64,000 nt of DNA from Trachythela sp. YZ-2020 (lineage: Eukaryota; Cnidaria; Anthozoa; Malacalcyonacea; Clavulariidae), in NCBI GenBank assembly GCA_016169945.1, contig JADLSH010000149.1, forward strand, positions 62,001 through 126,000, written 5' to 3'. Below, in pieces: positions 50,701 to 61,779 of the stretch. Within the stretch, counting starts at the first letter, position 1; the number at the start of each line of letters is the position of its first letter. The notes below the pieces were generated by a model. The model ran no database searches. It had not been told where the DNA came from and saw nothing but the letters and a program-made list of their open reading frames with translations. The position numbers were made by a program, and so were the translations under genes.

Positions 50701-53700
50701 GGATTGGGGTCAAGATCAAAGAGAAATATTCGTGACTCGTAACATGGCCTTATAACCTATAATTTCGACGCCATGTTGAAATATTTACAGCGGTTTATAG
50801 CATTAGTTTACATCGCAGGCGCAATCGCAATAATTTATTTTAACGTCGTATTTTGAATACATGATCAATTTTTACGATGGCGTTCCGAACCAAACAGGGG
50901 TATAGTAGGGCTGGAAATTTCCCATATAAACGCAACAGGGAGGGCTAGCCCTCCTAGTAGGGCTGAGTAAAAACTTGCCGTATCTGTGTCAAACTCCGCT
51001 TTTCGAAGTCATTTTCGATTTGAATATTTAGTCTTAGAACAATATTCAATTGTCTGCTGGTTTTTATTCGAAAATTTACTCGGCAAAATATGGTTTTGGA
51101 CTTCGTTAGAAAATAAATGAATTGTAGGGAAGCCATTCAATGCTGTAATCTCGAGGTGAAAACCAGCACTACAGGGGTTATCGTTATCAACCACTCCTTT
51201 TCTGATATGAAAATATGCGCCATTCATCCCATTATTGGTGGCAATGATACCCGTCGTAAGCAAGAAAAGCGTCTCATTTTTAAACTTGGCACCATTCAGC
51301 CTGATGGTATCAATGAGCGCCTCTCCTTCATCTAGCTCATTCTTTTCTCTTAAATACTTCTTATATACTTTCCTCTATATCCCCTCTTCCCTTCCCTTGT
51401 ACGACATTTATAGCGCTTTGGTAAGTGTAACGCCTGTGCGCAGGCCTTCGACCCTATAATCGAGCCGAAGCCTGCACACAGTCTATATCTTTACATATTA
51501 ATTCTATTTTGTTATGATTGTTATGACTACTTTATTTTCATTGGTTAATATTTTGTTCACGTGACAGCTTTTATAGCGTTGCTATAAAAGCTGATGTAAT
51601 GTGTTTATCTGTCTACTAATTTCTCCTGACGAAGGGCTTTAGCTCGAAACGTCGAGATTTTGTTTATATCTTTTAGGCACACGCGAAGCAACCCTCAATT
51701 TGTACTACAGGGGTTCGGCGAGATCTCGGGTAGTCAATAGCGAGATCACGCCTAGGAGGGATGGTCCTCCACTCATATAAACGAAAACAATTTCTAATAG
51801 GGATTTGAATTAGCACGTGGGATCTCGTCTAGGAGGGCCAGCCCTTACCTTCATGTAGGGCTCATATAAACAGAGGCTAAAGCGTAAATAAACTATACTG
51901 AAAAACACCTCTGCGGAGGAGTGATAAGTCAGTAGCCGAATTTATATAGCCTGACATTGTGGCATAATCAGAGGCTACGAGTGTTGAGGTCAGGGAATGC
52001 ACAAAAACTAGAAATATAAAAAATGGATTGCGGTGGGGAAGGGTGGCAGTGGTAGGCCAATTAACACGTGACAACGACATGTCTACTTACTGAATAACTT
52101 CTCCACAATGTTCGCAACTTGGTGTACCAGGCTTTTTCTGAGGTGGTGTGCTGACCTGTGGTGCCGAAGGCGCAGTTTGAGGTGGACGAATTACCGGAGC
52201 AGCCGCCGGGGTCGGAGCCCCGCCATAGGAATTCGCTGGCTTGTTGTACGCGGGCGCACGTGGTGGTGATCCAGTATGAACAGTGATGGTCTGAGGGGGT
52301 CTACTGTGACTTGGGGGACTGTAAGGTTTAGGTGCGGTCATACGGGTTGAAGTAGGTGGGTTAGCGGGTGGTCGACTCAAGGCACTAGGATGTTCCTCTG
52401 TAAGAAAAAATGAAGTTAGAGTCATGCATTGAAAGGTCAAGTTCATCCGACTGCGTAAGCACAGACGACGGCAACGAAAAACAGTTTCAAAGACAGGGCT
52501 ATACCAACTCTGGTCAAGTCTGTTACGAAACGTCAAGCCTTATTACTAAATGCATAAAAGCAAAAAAAATAAGTTTTAAGGATTGACGCTCTGTTCAGAC
52601 GGAAGAAATCGTACTTTGTATGATTTCTCTTTTCAACGTTCACACTGGACGTAGGGGCGAAACTACCTCCTTTTCGTTGGGGAGGTGTCTGGTTGAATTG
52701 CCTGCCGAAACATATGTTGCCCTGCAGCGCTAAAGGTAAAAATTCATGTGATGTATATAAGGTAACTTATTAACAATTCGTATTAATTTTTATAATTGAT
52801 CTGTTTTGGAAACAGTATTCATCGTATTTTGCATTGATCTGTACAAAATCAATACAGAATCAAGGTGTTCTTTCGTAAAACTTAAAAAATCACATAGGAA
52901 ATAAATTTTTCAGTTCAACAAATCTTGTTATTTTGATCCGTTCACTTAAATCCCCTGCGCAACTGCACCATGACTTTGCTGAGATTTGACCTGCCAATCA
53001 GGTTTCTTAAGCCGAATTCGAGCACAGCTAACTGTACGAATTCCCGTGTGAACAAATAGTACCAGACGATTTGAATACGGTTCCGAATTCGTTAATTCGG
53101 TCCACCGGTTTGGTCTCGTGTTAACGAAGATTTCCAACAAACGAAATATGCTTGCCGGCAACCTTTGTCGACACCACTAATTTTTCGCGAAGTGTCTGCC
53201 ACTGGCTTGGAACAAACTTACCAGTGGCGTTCTGGCAGGAGGGATGGGGGGGGGCAGGGGGGCCATAGTCCCCCTGCCAAGGATTTTAGGGGGCGCAAAA
53301 GCTTAAAGAGGAGGCGCCAAAACTACATGAAATGAAACAAGAACGTTAATGTTAGAATTTCCTTAATCGAAGAGAGAAGTGTTGAAACAGAGTATCGCTT
53401 GTTTCTTATCAGATACAGTCAACTCGTTTCAGGTTCTCAGATTTAAGGTACATATCGCGCTTATAAAGAGGTTTTCGCTAGAGTGCGTCATGCTAAAATG
53501 ACTCATACGCTTATGGACCTTTCCACGCTGAGAAGAATATGTTAATCATTAAATATTTTGTACAAACTTTAAGTTTGGAAAGTTGACTGGGTGGATTAGG
53601 ATATACAGATTAGGAAAGTAATATCACAATTGTTGTAAAAATAGATAATGTAGGCTACGTACATAATATAGGTAAGCGAGATACTTGATGTAATCGGTCA

Positions 53701-56700
53701 CTGAAAAGCCCCAACGGGGAGTGAGCTGAATAATGTATGTAATGTGTCAATATGTAAAGTGTCAATAACGCAATAATTATTTATGAAATTGCCAGTGGTC
53801 TTGACAACACTTTTCTTTTTCTTAAATAGGGTCAAACAAGTCTTACATATTTCATTGATTCATTCCATTTGTTTCTTATATTTAATACTAACCAAAAATG
53901 ACAGCTCAAAATCAAAATTTGTCGAGATTTTGTAAAAAGTTGCTTCAGAAAAGGCCGAAAACGGTGTCCCTGAAGCATGGTGCCTTGAATTTTCTGGGGG
54001 ATAACCCCCAGACCCTCCTTAGTGACTCCCCTTAACACGCGGTCACTTATTAGGGAGTTTAAGCTTCACGTTTGACGGCAAACGGCAGAGACGAATTTCT
54101 TTGAAGAATTTTCGCTTAACTTCTTCGCTCCATATTTTCTTTCTTATCTCAAAAATATCATCATACATTACAGTTTTAAAATAGCAAGTTCATTTTCCAT
54201 TCTTCGCCTGACGTGTGTCGTTTGACGTATGAACGCGAAGCTTAAACTCTCTAATACTAGGGGGCGCGCTAAATTCCCAGTTTCCCCCCCCCCCCTGACG
54301 AATAGGAGCTAGTACGCCACTGAAACTTACCTCCAGAGTTGACACTTTGCTCAAGTAACCGAAATGTCCTGGATTGAGGTCCAGCATCTTCGTCTTCAAA
54401 TGCTTCGGGAGGAGGCGGAGGTAGATCTGACAATGAATTGAAATGATGAACGATAAATTAAACTTAGCTTTGAAGCTTTCCTTTTAGATCCATAGGTGGA
54501 GTTCTAAACTGTTGGTTCTTTTTTAGAGATGCAGTAAGGGCCATCTCTTATTCGTCTAGTGTTATTAGTTAACCTGCACGGGCCGCACCGTAGCACGAGA
54601 ACGAACGAGTAGCCTCATTAACAGAACCAGGGGCGTAGGAACGTATTCAATATTGGGGGGGCTCAAGCTCACGAGGCGCCACCATGTTTGGCGCCGAGCG
54701 AAAAATTTTTAAAATTTGAAGCCCGCAGATCGCCGGAAACGGCCGTTTCAGAGTCTTATCTACCTCTTTTAGTAAGCTTATTCAGGGAACTAAGCTGTTT
54801 CCATCATTTTCATGAAAATTATTTGATTTTATGGGGGGGCCGAAAGATATTCCGGCCCCCCCTCATATAATATTGGGGGGGGCGGCCCCCCCGCTTCCTA
54901 CGCCACTGAACAGAACGATAAAATCGTATTCATTCGTATTGTCGACGTATTCTATTGGCTGAGACAAACTTCATTATAATACTCGTTTGTTGTTTGCGAA
55001 TACTAATAGGATTTATGATGTAGGACGGCAACGCGAACGACGACGGGCAAAATAAACTCATTCAAATAAGTGATTGTGTTGTCTTGTATTATCAATCGTA
55101 TGTATTTAATACAGTTTGTGGAAGTTGAGATGAGGGCTTTTTGGTAGAGAAGATTTCTACATCAGACTGAGCTAATCAGTCGCTGAGTACCGTGCAGTTC
55201 TCGCGGCTTGAAATGCAGAGGTTGTACACAAGACGTACAAATCTGTGGTTTACCGTCGTAAACAGAGCGAGGACGACGTCTAAAACTCCCATGGTATTTA
55301 ATTATTATTTATTTTCTTAAATACTATAAATTTCATTGTATTTATAGCTGTCGTCGTCACGTTGCCGTCTTAAATCGTAAGGTCTCTAATAAGGTGCTGA
55401 TGACGATGAATTAATTTATCTCTGCTGTGACCTCAGTGTTATGCCTTATGGTACATTATGGGAATTAGGCATGTGTAACACGGTAAACAGCAGCTATAGA
55501 GTTAATCGCTAGTCTAAAGCTACAGCGGGCTTCAGTTATTAACAAGGCAGCATTCATGTATGACTGTGCCTGTGGCATTTCGCTAACGGTTGCAACTACA
55601 TAAATTTTATACCAAAATACGTCCAAGTCTCAAGCCTAAAACCAGCGACACGTACGTAAAAATTCATCGCAAAGCCAGCGTGCTTTTTCGCTTATTACCC
55701 TATAGCGATAAAAATTATAAAAATTAAGTTGTTTACAATTGTGCATTTTATATAGTCATTATAGATGTAATTTAAGGCAATGTTACAAGGGATAACTTTC
55801 AACAACATCTCTCAATGCAAATCGTTACCAATCAAATTTCGTATAACCTATTTGCTTTACGAGTTGTTGTTCAAAGTTGTCCGGTATTACATCGCCTTTA
55901 CTGCTCAACGCCTCAACCCTTAATATTTTTATTCCCTTTGGACCTTATAATTTGTTGAAAATGTATTGATGAAAATTAGCTCTTTTTTATCACTGACACT
56001 GTAGTCTCTACATATATTCGTTCGCTCTCGTCTGTACTCTCGTCTATAACACTATATGTGCATGTTTAAGTATATGCAAGCCAATCAGATACTTTATTAT
56101 TACTTTATTTAGTATTACTATAAATGAGGTTACTGTTTAGTTTAGGTTTCCTCTTGTAATTAAACTGGATCAAAAAGGTATCTCACTTACTGGACATCTA
56201 GGGAGAATAGCTTAGAACTGATAGAACTATTCAATAAAGTTAGACTTTAATTCAGCGTCGGCCACGGACATATAGAACAAATTGAGGGTTGCTTCGCGTG
56301 TGCATATTTGATATGAAAATATGCGCCATTCATCGCATTATTGGTGGCAATGATACCCGTCGTAAGCAAGAAAAGCGTCTCATTTTTAAACTTGGCACCG
56401 TTCAGCCTGATGGTATCAATGAGCGCCTCTCCTTCATCTAGCTCATTCTTTTCTCTTAAATACTTCCTATATACTTTCCTCTATATCCCCTCTTCCCTTC
56501 CCTTGTACGACATTTATAGCGCTTTGGTAAGTGTAACGCCTGTGCGCAGGCCTTCGACCCTATAATCGGGCCGAAGCCTGCACGCAGGCTATATCTTTAC
56601 ATATTAATTCTATTTTGTTATGATTGTTATGACTACTTTATTTTCATTGGTTAATATTTTGTTCACGTGACAGCTTTTATAGCCTTGCTATAAAAGCTGA

Positions 56701-59700
56701 TGTAATGTGTTTATCTGTCTACTAATTTCTCCTGACGAAGGGCTTTAGCTCGAAACGTCGAGATTTTGTTTATATCCTTTAGGCACACGCGAAGCAACCC
56801 TCAATTTATTCAATAAAGTTAGTTTAGTTTAGGGTTCCTCTTGTAGTAACACTAGACCAATAAGGGATGTTCCTTAGTGGACTTTTCGGGACAACAATTT
56901 AGAACTGATAGAGCTCTATCAGTTCTCAACTGTTTTCCTAGAGACTCTTATTGATTCAATGTCACTACAGGCGGAAACTGAGGTAACCGAGAAGTAAGGG
57001 CACATAAAAAAAATTACTTGTTTAGCGTCCCCGCCCGACCTGAGCATAGCACCCGACCTCAACTTTTTTTCTATTTTCTAAAAAGCCTTCAAAATTCGTG
57101 TAAAAACTCTCAAAACAACGCTTTTGTGCTTGTGGAAACGTTAAAATGATGATTTCAATCGTAAATATTCGTATTCTGTAGCTTCACTTCCGCTTAACCT
57201 CAAATTGATCCAGGCACCCAGTCCTCTTCCGGCCTCGGCTAAAATTCAAAATGGCCGCCGTTTTACTGAGCCATATGTTATCTTTTGATGAATTAAGTAT
57301 AAAATACATTGTTATGTATTTCAAAAATAAAATATAAATCCGCCCGCCCGACCTGAAAAATTTTGATGAGGTGGACGCTAAACAAGTAATTTTTTTTATG
57401 TGGCCTAAACATGCGGTATTTGGCTGAGTCAAACTGGAAGCATTCTAATCTTCTCACATGCGGCTGAGGCGAAATTATGATCAGATACAGTAGCTGCATG
57501 AATTTTGCACACGGATGCCACGGATAACAGGAATAGTGGGCTTGAAGTTGAGTTTATTGTGGATAATTATGGATGTTACCTTCATCATTGCTGTCAGATC
57601 CCTTGCTTATCCTACGTCCTTGGCCCGTACGTCGCAGTCCTGTGGATTCATCGGAAAGGTTGGAATGACGTAACATTTTAAGAACTTCCGAATCTTCCAG
57701 GTTGTCCTCCTTCTTTTCTTCAGGTGGTGCGGGTTTACTGAAAAACATAGATGAAAAATATCAAGGCTAGTGCTGGGCGATACCAGGATTTCTATTTCGA
57801 TACCGAACACTTTAAAATTAGTATCGGTCGACACCAGTATCTATTTTGATATAAAAAATGGTAGAAAATTCTCATTTTAGACACCGGAAGTAGGTACTAT
57901 TAAAGCTGTTATCGGTCACTTCCGAAAAAGACGGATTCCTGTGTCGTGAAACGTGATATATACCCCCAGCCGTGAGCCGTGATTGCCGGTAATTATTGTC
58001 CGTGAAACGAGAATATATTTGAGGCTGGTAGAACAAGAGGACAAGTAGTGAGAAGTGAGATCGTCAATAAAAGCAATGCTTTGTATGTAACAATTTTACT
58101 GCATGCATGTATTTTCTTGATTTTTACTACATATATCGGTTGGTTTTTTAAAAATTGTTTCCATGTTGAGATTTTATTAGTGAAATTAGTTTCGAAAACG
58201 TAAAAATAATGTAACGGGTTAAGAAAGGCGTTACATATCCAATGTAGAAAATAAAACTTAAACAGTTGAAAACGTATATTTTTAAATTTTCGTGGAATGG
58301 CTATTTTTTTACATGTGAAACGTGAAATGGCTGTTTTTCTTCACGTGAATCGTGATACGACCCCCCCCCCCCCTTACCACCCTCAAACAAGTAGACGCCA
58401 ACAAGCCTCTTTTCCCAGTTATCATTATTTAATCCAACGTCACTAGCTCTAAAGCATAAATAATAAAGAATCTCAGCAAGATAAATTTATTGTTTTTGGG
58501 CTAGTAATTTGCAGCAAGAAATTGTAACTGTAACTTTTGCATGTGAACTGGAAAAGGTACAATTATCGAGCGATATCTGGTTTATCATGTCAGTAATGAT
58601 AACAATACCGCTGGGCGTGGTATTACTGGCATCTAGTACTCAGTATATCATCCAATCAAGACTCAAGACTTATTTTACTAATTCTGGCAATGCAAAGAAC
58701 AACGTAAATTCTTATTTCCCCGGCCCGAGTCAATTCCATTATTTCCACGTCTGCCAACAACGCTATAATAGCTTTCGTAGTCTTTGGGGTGCTTAGATGA
58801 AGAATATTCAATATTATATTACTTAAACGTTGTTACGTACGATTGTGTTTAACCAATAAAATCAGGCTTCTCACCCTTCAGTGACGATGAAATTCAAGAA
58901 CTTTTCTAGGACTTTCAAGGACTTACAAGGGCTTTTCTAGGACTTTCAAGGACTTTTTCTAGTAAATTTAAAGGCCTACGGCAGGACAAATCTTCTTAAA
59001 AAATGGTTCCAATTTTCTGTTTTATCAACACAGGAAATCCCATGCAGGATTTTCAAAGAACTTTAGTTAATGCAAGGACTCTCTAGGCCTGCAATTTTTA
59101 TCAAGGACTTTCCAGGAGCTTCGAGGACCATGGGAATCCTGAATGTAAGTAATTTTGTCTCAGGCCGTAGCCGTTCTAACTTGCCGCTAGTAATGCACCT
59201 AGGTACTAGAACGATGGAACAGAATTGAGCGGAATCCCATAAGTGCGAAACGGGTTCGTGTTCACATCTCGCTTGGGGCAAGAAATGTTTCTGTTTGGGT
59301 GAAGTGTCAGAATTACTATAAGTTGATTTTATATCTCCGTGGTGGAGTTCAACACTTTTCTCACATGCGAATGAGGTGAAACTATAATTAGATAATTCCA
59401 CACTGCAGGAATCGAACGTCGGCACAGAAGTGAAAGGCACATATTCTAACCATTGGGCAGCCAACGCCGACGGCTCGACAAATCAGTGGGTAAACCCAAA
59501 GATATTAAAATGGAGTAAATTAGATATTTTTTTTAATTTGACCAACTTACGGTGTAGGTGATTTTATAGGAGCTGGAACAGATTTTGCGGCGCTAAAAGG
59601 TTTAGGTTTGGAGTTGTACTTGTAATCAACTTTGGCTGAATGCGTCGTATCAACTGTAACTACGGCGTCCTTTTTACCCATCGAGACTGCTATGTTGCCT

Positions 59701-61716
59701 GCCTTTCTAAACAAATAAATATACAAGTTGTTTTAAACAAGCTGTTGTTTTAAACAAGCAAGCTCGTGCGAGTGACGGCACAAGTCGGCACTTTGGGTGG
59801 CAAATTACACCATTAATATTTCAATTGGGCAAATTCAAACTGAAACACTAGCTCTTTCAATGATTACGTCACAAATCTCTCCTTGGCCCGGGAGCCTCGT
59901 TCTCATGGATCGTGAGCGAATAGCCTTTCTTCTTGATTCATGAGAGCGAGGCTCCCATGCCGAGGAAATATTCATGACGTAATTATCGAAAGGGTGTAAT
60001 GAAATGAAATCCAACATGGCTGACACTAACGTACACCAAATTTCGTTAATAAAACAACAAACTGTACACAAAACTACTCCTCGTCGCCAAGGATTCTAGC
60101 GAGATATGGCTTGCCTTAGAACTCTTAATACTTAATAGTACTTCGCAACAGGGCCTTTTTTAAGAAATCGTTAGTGGGGGGGGGCATCATCGATGATGGG
60201 GACGTAACAAGTAGGTGGTGTATTAAAGGTGTGGGAGGGTGAATGGGGGTCTGTGGGTCCTCCCCCAGAAAATATTTGTATTCTTGAGTCTCTGTGGCTT
60301 GATTTCCTGCATTTTCAGAGACAATTTTTGATATATCCCATCTAAACGGAGCCAGGTTTTGTTGTGAGAATGCCATAACTTTCCTCTAAACCCAATTTTT
60401 CCCCTTTTTTGCTTATATTTTGGACAAAAGGGACCTTCACTGGGGGGCCAAAATAGCTTACTGGGGGGCCAACATGGGGGCTGGGGGGGCTTTGGCCCCT
60501 CCAGTACATTAGTTAAAAAAGGCCCTGCTTCGCAAGATAGAAGCGAAAAGGGCACTTCGATGAAATCGACGATAATGCCACCTAAAATAATAGAATATTT
60601 AGTATGACGTAATAATCTCGCGTGACTACACGAGCCGAATGTAGGTCATAGGATTCGGGTAATCCTAGCCTGAGTTGCGCACGCAGCCGCTTGTATTTCC
60701 GGAAGTGGTACATCTATATATATAGTTTTCGGATTATAAGGTATAATTTGTGGCCTTGTGGGGTAAATCATGCGAAAATGCTTTTTTCTGCAAAATTTAA
60801 AATCCTGATAAATGTTGAAATGAAAAAATAACGGGTCTAGTTTTGATTTTTATGAAACATTTCGAACAAACATCACATTTACATTTTTCGTAGGAGGCGA
60901 TCTTTTCCGGGGGTTACGAAATAGGGTGGATATACTATGGATTTAGCGAATTACACTATACAATTACTTTATGGTTTCCGTGTTTGGATGGCCTGATCCA
61001 AACACGCGGGAATGTTGCTCGAGCCGAAGGCGAGTGATTTTGCGAGCTTTTCTTAACTCGAGCAACATTCCCAAGTGTTTGGATCAGGCCATCCAAACAC
61101 GGAAACCATAAAGTAATTGTTTTATAAAATAACAACAACACGATAGTCTTCCGTGTTTGGATGGCCTGATCCAAACACGGCTTTCGACCAATCAGAGCAC
61201 GCGTTATATACATGTTATTTTATAATTCTTTTTCCAGTGTATTTAAAGATTTCACAGTACAGTTTTGTATTATTTGAGTCAATTTCTAAACCTATAAAAT
61301 CTGTAAAATAGATATAAAATATGATAAGAGATTGTAGTATGTCTATGAAACTAAACCTATAACTCGTTCTAATAAGGGAAGACTGCCAATTCCAGTCCTT
61401 AAATAATAAAAGTTATGGGGGCGAGGAAAACCTAAAGAGAAAATAAAAATATTCATACGTGCGAGCTGAAAATCCCCCCCATCGCTTTTTTAATGGTCCG
61501 TCCCTTAGTGTTTTGCTGCGGACTATAAATAACTAAAATTACCCACACACCCTTAAGGCCTTATTACCTTTTCAGATTTAGTTTCAAAGTTTGCGAACGT
61601 TTTATGGCGTTTTGTGCTTCGATATGTGTCATTCCTTCTGTGGGCTGCCCGTTTATAGCTGTCAAACTGTCTCCGGAGCATATCCTTCTACCATCTGCCT
61701 TACCACCAGCCGTAAT
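47551..61716 (-). CDS. PDZ and LIM domain protein, ALP/Enigma (Zasp) family, partial
   Basis: Seven exons: 61716-61568, 59706-59551, 57737-57580, 54426-54331, 52397-52091, 49294-49114, 47787-47551. All are GT-AG in phase (2,2,1,1,2,0,0), about 428 codons. Order: second half of a PDZ domain (GDSLTAINGQPTEGMTHIEA); a segment like the ZM/linker region (VDYKYNSKPKPFSAAK); SEVLKMLRHSN and QSRTFRLLEQS, as in PDLIM proteins; a proline-rich spacer; and LIM1, LIM2 and the first zinc module of LIM3. These proteins bind alpha-actinin through PDZ and organise actin at Z-discs and stress fibres. The first PDZ exon lies beyond the right edge. The exon completing LIM3 was not found between 42560 and 47550. 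Confidence 0.9.
47805..47940 (-). repeat. SINE family C copy
   Basis: GGCAGGAATTGAACCAGCGG (B-box complement) with tail TTTTTGTAGATTTCGAGCG, 20 bases upstream of the LIM2/LIM3 exon acceptor. Confidence 0.7.
48034..48172. mobile_element. 139-bp fold-back MITE, nearly perfect hairpin
   Basis: CGTTTTATACGTCGAATTTT, GGTCGCGTTGAATGCAATT and AGACAATAGATAATGA are all followed by their complements after a short loop. Confidence 0.85.
48183..48345 (+). repeat. SINE family B copy
   Basis: GCCTTTCACCTCTGTGACGG, GATTCGATTCCTG (B box), then CAATTGTCTGATTACGATTT and CTCCTGTCATA. The head is close to family A; the body differs. Confidence 0.7.
49114..49294 (-). CDS. PDZ-LIM gene, LIM1 and start of LIM2
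   Basis: Encodes LGRNWHPDHFRCGGCQKSL and MYCENCYNQRFAPKCASC. All LIM1 zinc ligands are present. Donor GTAAGT, phase 0. Confidence 0.92.
49497..49850. repeat. two facing SINE family C fragments
   Basis: A minus-strand head at about 49500-49590 (GGCAGGAATTAAACCCGCGG) and a plus-strand body at 49735-49850 (CAGAGGGCCTATATAGTTG, then TCCATCTACAAAA). Confidence 0.55.
49851..51110. other. intron of PDZ-LIM gene
   Basis: No coding sequence. A stretch at 50905-50960 (AGGGCTGGAAATTTCCC, AGCCCTCCTAGTAGGGCT) is repeated in part at 51750-51880 and may be an older insertion split by the Penelope-like tail. Confidence 0.4.
51180..51703 (+). mobile_element. Penelope-like 3' end (copy 1) with hammerhead-like motif
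   Basis: A 524-bp insert is flanked by the 12-bp direct repeat ACTACAGGGGTT (51168-51179, 51704-51715). It opens with the C-terminal coding end of a Penelope-type endonuclease (RRKQEKRLIFKLGT, then INERLSFI, stop) and continues with a tail containing CCTGACGAAGGGCTTTAGCT and CGAAACGTCGAGA. Nearly identical to 56304-56807. Confidence 0.8.
51622..51658 (+). ncRNA. hammerhead-like motif, Penelope copy 1
   Basis: TCTC, CTGACGA, one extra A, GGGC-TTTA-GCTC, GAAA, CGTC, GAGA. The core strands, stem I (TCTC/GAGA) and a GGGC/GCTC stem II fit. The extra A after the core and the two-base-pair stem III (AC/GT, no loop) mean it could only work as a dimer, if at all. Confidence 0.45.
52091..52397 (-). 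CDS. PDZ-LIM gene, proline-rich spacer and start of LIM1
   Basis: About 100 residues rich in P, S, T and A (disordered spacer), ending with the first zinc cysteines CEHC. Donor GTAAGT, phase 2. Confidence 0.87.
53222..54322. mobile_element. hAT-like element, 1.1 kb, inserted at a splice donor
   Basis: The termini CAGTGGCGTTCT and AGTACGCCACTG are flanked by the 8-bp repeat AAACTTAC (53214-53221, 54323-54330). On the gene strand the right copy is the functional donor GTAAGTTT of the QSRTF exon. No transposase frame. It contains a nested, 5'-truncated SINE A at 53580-53742. Confidence 0.85.
53580..53742 (+). repeat. SINE family A, 5'-truncated, nested in hAT-like element
   Basis: Begins AAGTTGACTGGGTGGATTAG and ends GAGCTGAATAATGTATGTA. 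The tRNA head is missing. Confidence 0.85.
54331..54426 (-). CDS. PDZ-LIM gene, exon with QSRTF motif
   Basis: Encodes DLPPPPPEAFEDEDAGPQSR, then TFRLLEQSVNSG. Donor GTAAGTTT (54323-54330) is immediately followed by a hAT-like insertion, and these eight bases are that element's target duplication. Confidence 0.87.
54628..54908. mobile_element. hAT-like MITE, 281 bp
   Basis: The inverted ends CAGGGGCGTAGGAAC and GCTTCCTACGCCACTG are flanked by the 8-bp repeat AACAGAAC (54620-54627, 54909-54916). The interior has GGGGGGGC / GCCCCCC runs. Confidence 0.88.
54917..56149. other. intron of PDZ-LIM gene
   Basis: No coding sequence or clear element. Paired words such as TCGTTCGCTCTCGTC and CTCTCGTCTATAAC are only simple sequence. 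Confidence 0.35.
56150..56243 (+). repeat. SINE family B tail, target of a Penelope-like insertion
   Basis: Ends CTGATAGAACTATTCAATAAAG. The same end recurs after the insertion at 56808. Confidence 0.6.
56277..56807 (+). mobile_element. Penelope-like 3' end (copy 2) with an inverted copy of its own terminus at the 5' side
   Basis: Positions 56304-56807 repeat copy 1 (51205-51700) with few differences. The 27 bases at 56277-56303 are the exact complement of the copy-1 terminus (ending GAAGCAACCCTCAATTTGT). The insert sits between two ATTCAATAAAGTTAG repeats (56229-56243, 56808-56822), with 33 extra bases at the 5' junction. Confidence 0.8.
56727..56763 (+). ncRNA. hammerhead-like motif, Penelope copy 2
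   Basis: Same sequence as copy 1 in this interval, with all core bases unchanged, which suggests recent activity or conversion. Confidence 0.45.
57000..57403. mobile_element. MITE with CACATAAAAAAAATTACTTG termini
   Basis: Terminal inverted repeats of about 30 bp (CACATAAAAAAAATTACTTG then TTTAGCGTCC) and an internal inverted CCCGCCCGACCTGA word. Confidence 0.8.
57580..57737 (-). CDS. PDZ-LIM gene, exon with SEVLKML motif
   Basis: Acidic KPAPPEEKKEDNLEDSEVLK, then basic GLRRTGQGRRISKG. Acceptor GTTTTTCAG, donor GTAACA, phase 1. Confidence 0.83.
57769..57850 (+). mobile_element. fragment of the TAGTGATGGGCGAT hAT-like family
   Basis: CTAGTGCTGGGCGATACCAG followed by ATTTCGATACCGAACAC, similar to the end of the 41732-42177 element. 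Confidence 0.55.
58110..58880. other. intron of PDZ-LIM gene
   Basis: No coding sequence recognised. The open plus-strand frame at 58509-58796 has no family resemblance and lies opposite the gene. Confidence 0.35.
58890..59130. repeat. AAGGACTTTCAAGGACT-type repeat element
   Basis: Many variants of TCAAGGACTTTTCTAGGACT with the end CCATGGGAATCCTG. It is probably an old DNA element with internal repeats. Confidence 0.5.
59300..59470 (-). repeat. SINE family B-related copy
   Basis: On minus: GGTTAGAATATGTGCCTTTC (A-box region), then ACGTTCGATTCCTGCAG (B box), and a tail like 57430-57480. Confidence 0.6.
59551..59706 (-). CDS. PDZ-LIM gene, exon with ZM-like linker
   Basis: Encodes KKDAVVTVDTTHSAKVDYKY, then NSKPKPFSAAKSVPAPIKSP. 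Acceptor GTTTAG, donor GTAAGT, phase 2. Confidence 0.85.
60955..61118. mobile_element. fold-back element built on CCGTGTTTGGATGGCCTGAT
   Basis: CAATTACTTTATGGTTTCCG then TGTTTGGATGGCCTGATCCA at the left are complemented at the right around a 75-base centre. A third copy of the CCGTGTTTGGATGGCC word follows at 61150. Confidence 0.8.
61568..61716 (-). CDS. PDZ-LIM gene, PDZ exon (second half of domain)
   Basis: Acceptor after a T run (TTTTTTTTTCAG). Encodes ITAGGKADGRRICSGDSLTA and INGQPTEGMTHIEAQNAIK, the distal PDZ strands and helix. Donor GTAATA. Confidence 0.88.
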
Positions 61717-61779
61717 CTGAAAAAAAAAACACACAAACATAATATATAGGCCTAATATATATATATTATACAAATGCTA

